Part shown: positions 60,266 to 64,000 of the stretch, one piece after another | Layout of the letters: each line of letters begins with the position of its first letter | How positions within the stretch are numbered: the stretch's first letter is position 1 | DNA from: Corynebacterium occultum | GTDB lineage: Bacteria; Actinomycetota; Actinomycetes; Mycobacteriales; Mycobacteriaceae | Assembly (NCBI RefSeq): GCF_009734425.1 | Contig: NZ_CP046455.1 | Location: forward strand, 1,488,001 to 1,552,000 | DNA: 64,000 nucleotides | Direction of reading: 5' to 3' | Translations under genes and position numbers: made by a program | Notes under the pieces: model-generated | The model's database searches: none | What the model was told of the DNA's origin: nothing | What the model saw: only the letters and a program-made list of their open reading frames with translations

Positions 60266-63052
60266 TTAAGCGCCGATGGCCACCACACCACGACGGATCG
60301 CCTCAATCGCCTGGCGGGCGGTGCGCTGCAGGTCCTTGGTGTAACCGGTTTTGGCCACCTGTTCCAGCAGGTCAATAACCTGGAGACACCAGCGCACGAA
60401 ATCACCCGGGGTCAGCTCAGCACCTGACTCCGCTGCTGCAGCCAGGCAATAACCCAGCGGGGCGCCAGCCGCCCATTGGTGCACCGCGAGGGCGAAACCG
60501 GCCTCCGGGTAGCGGGTGATGGGCAGGCGGTGGCGCTGCTCATCAGCACTGAGCTCGGTCCACACCCGTACCGTCGCATTCATGGCATCCGCCATCCGGT
60601 CGGTGGCGGCTTCCGGCTCACCGCGGCCCTCCTTACGGTTTTCAAAGGTGCACAGGCTGACCGCACCGGAAAGTTCTGCCGGATCCAGCTCATCCCAGAT
60701 CCCGCGCTTGAGGCATTGGGCGACCAGCAGGTCGGAACCATTGTGGATCCGAGCCAGGCGCTCCCCCTCCTCCGTGATCCGGGGCTCATCCCCGGATTTG
60801 TCCACATAGTCCATCTCGGCGAGCAGGTTGATGATGCGTTCGAAGGTCCGACCGAGGGTGTCCGTGGCCTTGCTGACCTTGCCCTCCAGCCTTTCCAGAT
60901 CCCGTTCCCGACGTGTCAGCCGCTCCGCAATGCGGGCCAGCTGCTCCCGGTCGGTGGCGGGCCAATGGTGCACGGGGTGCTCGCGAATCGACTTCCGCAG
61001 CTCCACCACCTCGGCGGTGTCCTTGACGCGGGCCTCCAGCTTCAACTTGTTCGGCCGACCATAGTTATTGCGACGGAAAGCATCGATGATGAACTTGCTG
61101 TTCTTCCGCGGATGATGGGTGACATTGCGCGGCAGGCGCATATGCCCCAGCACCATCGGGGGGTTCGCAAAATCAGAGACGTCGATCCGCCCCGACCAAC
61201 CGGTCTCGGTGATCACCAGGGGGCGTGGATCCCGCTGCTGGCTGGCCGGCGTGACGACGACCGCGAGAACGGGACGTTTGCGGCCCGGCATGGCGATGAC
61301 TTCGCCCAGCTGCAGCTTGCCCAGCAGATGCAGGGTCTCCTGGGAGCGCTGCTCCAGGCCGTAGCGGCGGGCCTGTTTCTCCTCATCACTGAGCTGGCGA
61401 CGCAGGCGGATATAATCCACCAGCTGCTCCGCCACATCCGCTTCATCATCCCGGCGTGGCGGGTTGACCGCGGCGACCGCCTCATCGAGCTGATCGCGCA
61501 GCTGTTTCACGCGGTGCTCGGCACGCTCGATCTCCCGGACCTCATCCACCACTGAACCATCCGCCTGGAACTGGGCGAAGGACTTCTCCAGCAGCCGGAA
61601 GGAAGGTTCATAGCCGATGGTTCCCAGCAGGTTGATGGACATGTTGTAACCCGGCTGGAAGGTGGAGATCAAGGGGTAGGTACGTGCCGAAGCCAGGCCA
61701 GCCACCGAGCGGGGGTCCATGGCGGGTGCCCACTGCACCACCGCATTACCCAGTACGTCAATGCCACGACGCCCGGCCCTGCCGGTCAGCTGGGTGTACT
61801 GGCCGGGACTCAGTTCCACATGGGCCTCACCATTGAACTTGACCAACTTCTCCAGCACCACCGAACGAGCCGGCATATTGATGCCCATGGCCAGGGTCTC
61901 GGTGGCGAAGACCGTGCGGACCAGACCCTTGACGAAGAGTTCCTCCACGATATGACGAAAGGCGGGGAGCATGCCCGCGTGGTGGGCGGCGAAACCACGC
62001 TGCAGCGCCGCCTTCCACTGCCGGAAGTTCAGCACCTCCAGGTCCTCCTCCGGGATGCCTTCCACACCGGCATCGATGATCCGCCCGATCTCATCGGCTT
62101 CCGTCTGATCGGTGAGGATCAGCTGGGAACGCAGACACTGGTACAGGGCGCCGTCACAGCCCGCCCGGGAGAAAATAAAGACGATCGCCGGCAGCATATT
62201 GCGACCCTTGAGCACCTGCAGCACCTCGGGTCGACCCATCGCGCGGTGGCGGTCCCCGGTGCGGGGACGCCCCGAACGCAACGGGGGCCGCTCATCCCGG
62301 CCACCGCGGGATCTGGCCCGGAAACCCTGCCCGGAACGGTAGTCCTCCCGCCCCTCCTCCGCATCCCCGGACTCCAGGCGCTCAATGGTGCGCTGCAGTT
62401 CGCGGTTGACCTCATGGCTGCCCGGTTCAAAGAGCGGGAAGACCTTCTTGCCCACCATCATCCACTGGTCCAGGGGGACCGGGCGGTGCTCCGAGACAAT
62501 CACCTGGGTGTCACCCCGGACGGTGGAGAGCCATTCGCCGAATTCCTCGGAGTTCGAGACCGTGGCGGAAAGCCCGATGATGTTGATGGACTCATCCAGG
62601 TTGAGGATGACCTCCTCCCAGACTGAACCGCGGGAGGCGTCAGCCAGGAAGTGGATCTCATCCATCACCACATGGCTGAGGCGGTCTAAAGCACCGGATT
62701 GCGCATAGATCATGTTGCGCAGCACCTCGGTGGTCATCACCACGATCTCGGCGGAAGCATTGATGGAGACATCACCGGTGAGCAGACCCACCACATCCTC
62801 ACCATGGGCCGTCACCAGGTCGTGGTACTTCTGGTTGCTCAGCGCCTTGATCGGGGTGGTGTAGAAACACTTGGTTCCCCGGGAAAGCGCGAGGGAGACC
62901 GCGAACTCACCGACGATGGTCTTGCCGGCACCCGTGGGGGCGCAGACCAGCACCCCATGATCGGCCTCGACGGCATGGCAGCCCTCGATCTGAAAGTCAT
63001 CGAGGGGGAACCCCAGAGCAGCGGAAAAGCTGTCGAAGTGAGAATCGTTCAT
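60266..63052 (-). CDS. helY: DEAD/DEAH-box RNA helicase, Ski2/HelY type
   Basis: 928 aa. RecA-like domain 1: Walker A APTGAGKTIVGEF, DEIH box (MDEIHFLAD) and SAT motif (GLSATVS). Domain 2: FSRAGCDGALYQ, EELFVKGLVRTVFATETLAMGINMPARSV and QLTGRAGRRGID. The C-terminal DSHCT-like domain ends the protein. A basic low-complexity linker (about residues 240-280, RSRGGRDERPPLRSGRPRTGDR) is inserted between the domains. Likely RNA turnover with the ribonucleases. ATG 63052 is chosen; the longer frame to 63112 is unsupported. It is next to tatC as in other actinobacteria. Confidence 0.93.
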   Translation of the reverse strand: MNDSHFDSFSAALGFPLDDFQIEGCHAVEADHGVLVCAPTGAGKTIVGEFAVSLALSRGTKCFYTTPIKALSNQKYHDLVTAHGEDVVGLLTGDVSINASAEIVVMTTEVLRNMIYAQSGALDRLSHVVMDEIHFLADASRGSVWEEVILNLDESINIIGLSATVSNSEEFGEWLSTVRGDTQVIVSEHRPVPLDQWMMVGKKVFPLFEPGSHEVNRELQRTIERLESGDAEEGREDYRSGQGFRARSRGGRDERPPLRSGRPRTGDRHRAMGRPEVLQVLKGRNMLPAIVFIFSRAGCDGALYQCLRSQLILTDQTEADEIGRIIDAGVEGIPEEDLEVLNFRQWKAALQRGFAAHHAGMLPAFRHIVEELFVKGLVRTVFATETLAMGINMPARSVVLEKLVKFNGEAHVELSPGQYTQLTGRAGRRGIDVLGNAVVQWAPAMDPRSVAGLASARTYPLISTFQPGYNMSINLLGTIGYEPSFRLLEKSFAQFQADGSVVDEVREIERAEHRVKQLRDQLDEAVAAVNPPRRDDEADVAEQLVDYIRLRRQLSDEEKQARRYGLEQRSQETLHLLGKLQLGEVIAMPGRKRPVLAVVVTPASQQRDPRPLVITETGWSGRIDVSDFANPPMVLGHMRLPRNVTHHPRKNSKFIIDAFRRNNYGRPNKLKLEARVKDTAEVVELRKSIREHPVHHWPATDREQLARIAERLTRRERDLERLEGKVSKATDTLGRTFERIINLLAEMDYVDKSGDEPRITEEGERLARIHNGSDLLVAQCLKRGIWDELDPAELSGAVSLCTFENRKEGRGEPEAATDRMADAMNATVRVWTELSADEQRHRLPITRYPEAGFALAVHQWAAGAPLGYCLAAAAESGAELTPGDFVRWCLQVIDLLEQVAKTGYTKDLQRTARQAIEAIRRGVVAIGA

Positions 63053-63115
63053 AGCTTCCACGCTACCGGCTATGCCGGAACTGGTGTGGGGTCGGTCATG
63101 GTTTCCCAACACAAC

Positions 63116-63168
63116 AGAACCCCCTTCCCTGCGGTGATTGACTACATCACCGCAGGGAAGGGGGTTCT
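63116..63168. terminator. 23-base perfect terminator between tatC and helY
   Basis: Arms at 63116-63138 (agaacccccttccctgcggt onward) and 63146-63168 are exact complements around tgactac. It ends the tatC transcript before helY, which lies in the same direction. Confidence 0.85.
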
Positions 63169-63214
63169 ACGTCTTTGCTCGAAGACCGGGGGCAGGGTCC
63201 CCTCGATCTAGTTC

Positions 63215-64000
63215 CTAGAGAACATCATCGAAGTTTCCTCCCCCACCGAAACTTCCGGTCGGTCGCTGCGGAGCAGAGGTCGGGTTGACGGGGTGGGTCT
63301 GAACCTGGGTGTTGGTGGGTGCCGGGGCGATCGGCTCCGGGCGGTAGTCCAGGGCGGAGGCGGAGTCATCGTCCTGGTCGAGCCAGTCCGGACGCTGCCT
63401 GTTACGGCGCTTATCGTTCCACCGGCAGAACTGCAGGGAAAGCTCCACCAGGACATTCAGTGCGAAGGCCAGGATGAGCATGGAGAAAGGATCCTGACCC
63501 GGGGTCATCAGTGCCGCGAAGACGAAGAGCGCGATGACGATGACCCGACGCTTGTCCTTGATGGACTCATAGGTCAAGATGCCCACCACATTGAGCATGC
63601 CGATGATCAGGGGCACCTCAAAGCTGACACCGAAGATCAGCAGCAGGGCCAGCACGAAGTTGAAGTACTTCTCACCGGTGAGCGCCGCGGTCTGGAATTC
63701 ATCACCGATGCCCATCAGGAAAGCCAGTCCGTAGTCGACGACGAAATAGGCCATCACGGCACCGGAGACGAAGAGCAGGACTGCGAGGCTGACGAAGGTG
63801 AAGGTCGAACGACGCTCGGTCTTGTGCAGCCCCGGGGTGATGAAGGCCCAGATCTGATAGAGCCAGACCGGGGAGGACAGGACGATGCCCGCTAGGGCAC
63901 CCACCTTCATCCGGAGCAGGAACATCTCAAAGGGGCTGGTTGCCAGCAGTCGACATTCCCCGTCGAAGGAGAAGTCAGCCCGGCTCTCCTCCGGCAGTGA
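63215..64000 (-). CDS. tatC: Sec-independent protein translocase TatC (partial, 5' end outside)
   Basis: The frame is open to the right window edge; 261 residues are present. TatC features: SPFEMFLLRMKVGALAGIVLSSPVWLYQIWAFITPGL, then FVSGAVMAYFVVDYGLAFLM, GVSFEVPLIIGMLNVVG and the ending LTPGQDPFSMLILAFAL... Exports folded proteins with twin-arginine signals. A long hydrophilic C-terminal tail (PEPIAPAPTNTQVQTHPVNP, ending GGGGNFDDVL) is specific to actinobacteria. The missing start would be about 50 residues upstream. Confidence 0.95.
   Translation of the reverse strand, partial: SLPEESRADFSFDGECRLLATSPFEMFLLRMKVGALAGIVLSSPVWLYQIWAFITPGLHKTERRSTFTFVSLAVLLFVSGAVMAYFVVDYGLAFLMGIGDEFQTAALTGEKYFNFVLALLLIFGVSFEVPLIIGMLNVVGILTYESIKDKRRVIVIALFVFAALMTPGQDPFSMLILAFALNVLVELSLQFCRWNDKRRNRQRPDWLDQDDDSASALDYRPEPIAPAPTNTQVQTHPVNPTSAPQRPTGSFGGGGNFDDVL

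Noticed and set aside
1..64000. CRISPR arrays, tRNA and rRNA genes
   Set aside because: No spaced direct repeats with uniform spacers and no cloverleaf with GGTTCGA-type T-loop were found on reading both strands.

Overview
This window comes from a Corynebacterium-type actinobacterium (mycolic-acid group, high GC). The evidence is the gene set: gnd with a hot-dog thioesterase opposite it, a ThiE-ThiD-TenA triple fusion behind a TPP riboswitch, type II NADH dehydrogenase, RbpA, Ppm1 and Lnt as separate genes, a WhiB protein, an antigen-85-like mycolyltransferase, a HelY helicase and TatC. Many genes start on or very close to the predicted transcription start (a -10 hexamer 7-13 bases before the ATG), which is also usual in this group.

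Layout. 1-8.4 kb: a same-strand accessory cluster with the order A-B-B'-A'. A and A' are two diverged DUF4132-type proteins; B (1460 aa) and B' (583 aa) are two diverged copies of a large protein I cannot assign. It ends at a perfect palindromic terminator facing gnd. 8.4-16 kb: gnd, thioesterase, CorA, methyltransferase, GNAT, MFS exporter, a decayed IS6-family transposase and an ABC-2 exporter pair. 16-21.6 kb: a CmtR-type metal sensor with its P1B ATPase, then thiamine salvage/synthesis genes (thiM and the triple fusion). 21.6-23.3 kb: a graveyard holding a histidine-kinase tail, a membrane gene that looks cut short and an IS3 transposase tail. 23.3-30.6 kb: ndh, a cyclopropane-synthase-like protein, a VOC-like protein, an FAD reductase and a phosphoketolase. 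30.6-37.4 kb: a five-gene molybdenum aldehyde/xanthine oxidoreductase operon carrying its own cytidylyltransferase-like and XdhC-like maturation genes, next to an MHS-family transporter with an AT-rich promoter region.

37.4-42.7 kb is a patchwork of small single genes and fragments around a clear 28-bp dif site (41930-41957). The window therefore spans the replication terminus, which fits the concentration of decayed elements. 42.7-48.8 kb: YceI, a zinc-ribbon protein, RbpA, Ppm1, Lnt, FxsA and a CobG-like protein that carries an in-frame octapeptide repeat. 48.8-56 kb: CobK, a DprE2-like reductase, a DUF2243/CtaG pair, a DODA-type dioxygenase, an M24 peptidase, a trypsin-like protease and WhiB. 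56-64 kb: an amidase with a divergent TetR regulator, a long inverted repeat and a tandem repeat, the mycolyltransferase, HelY and the 3' part of tatC.

The best candidate for an undescribed system is the A-B-B'-A' cluster at the left edge, which probably continues outside the window. The firmest structural find is the dif site. No tRNA, rRNA or CRISPR array was seen.
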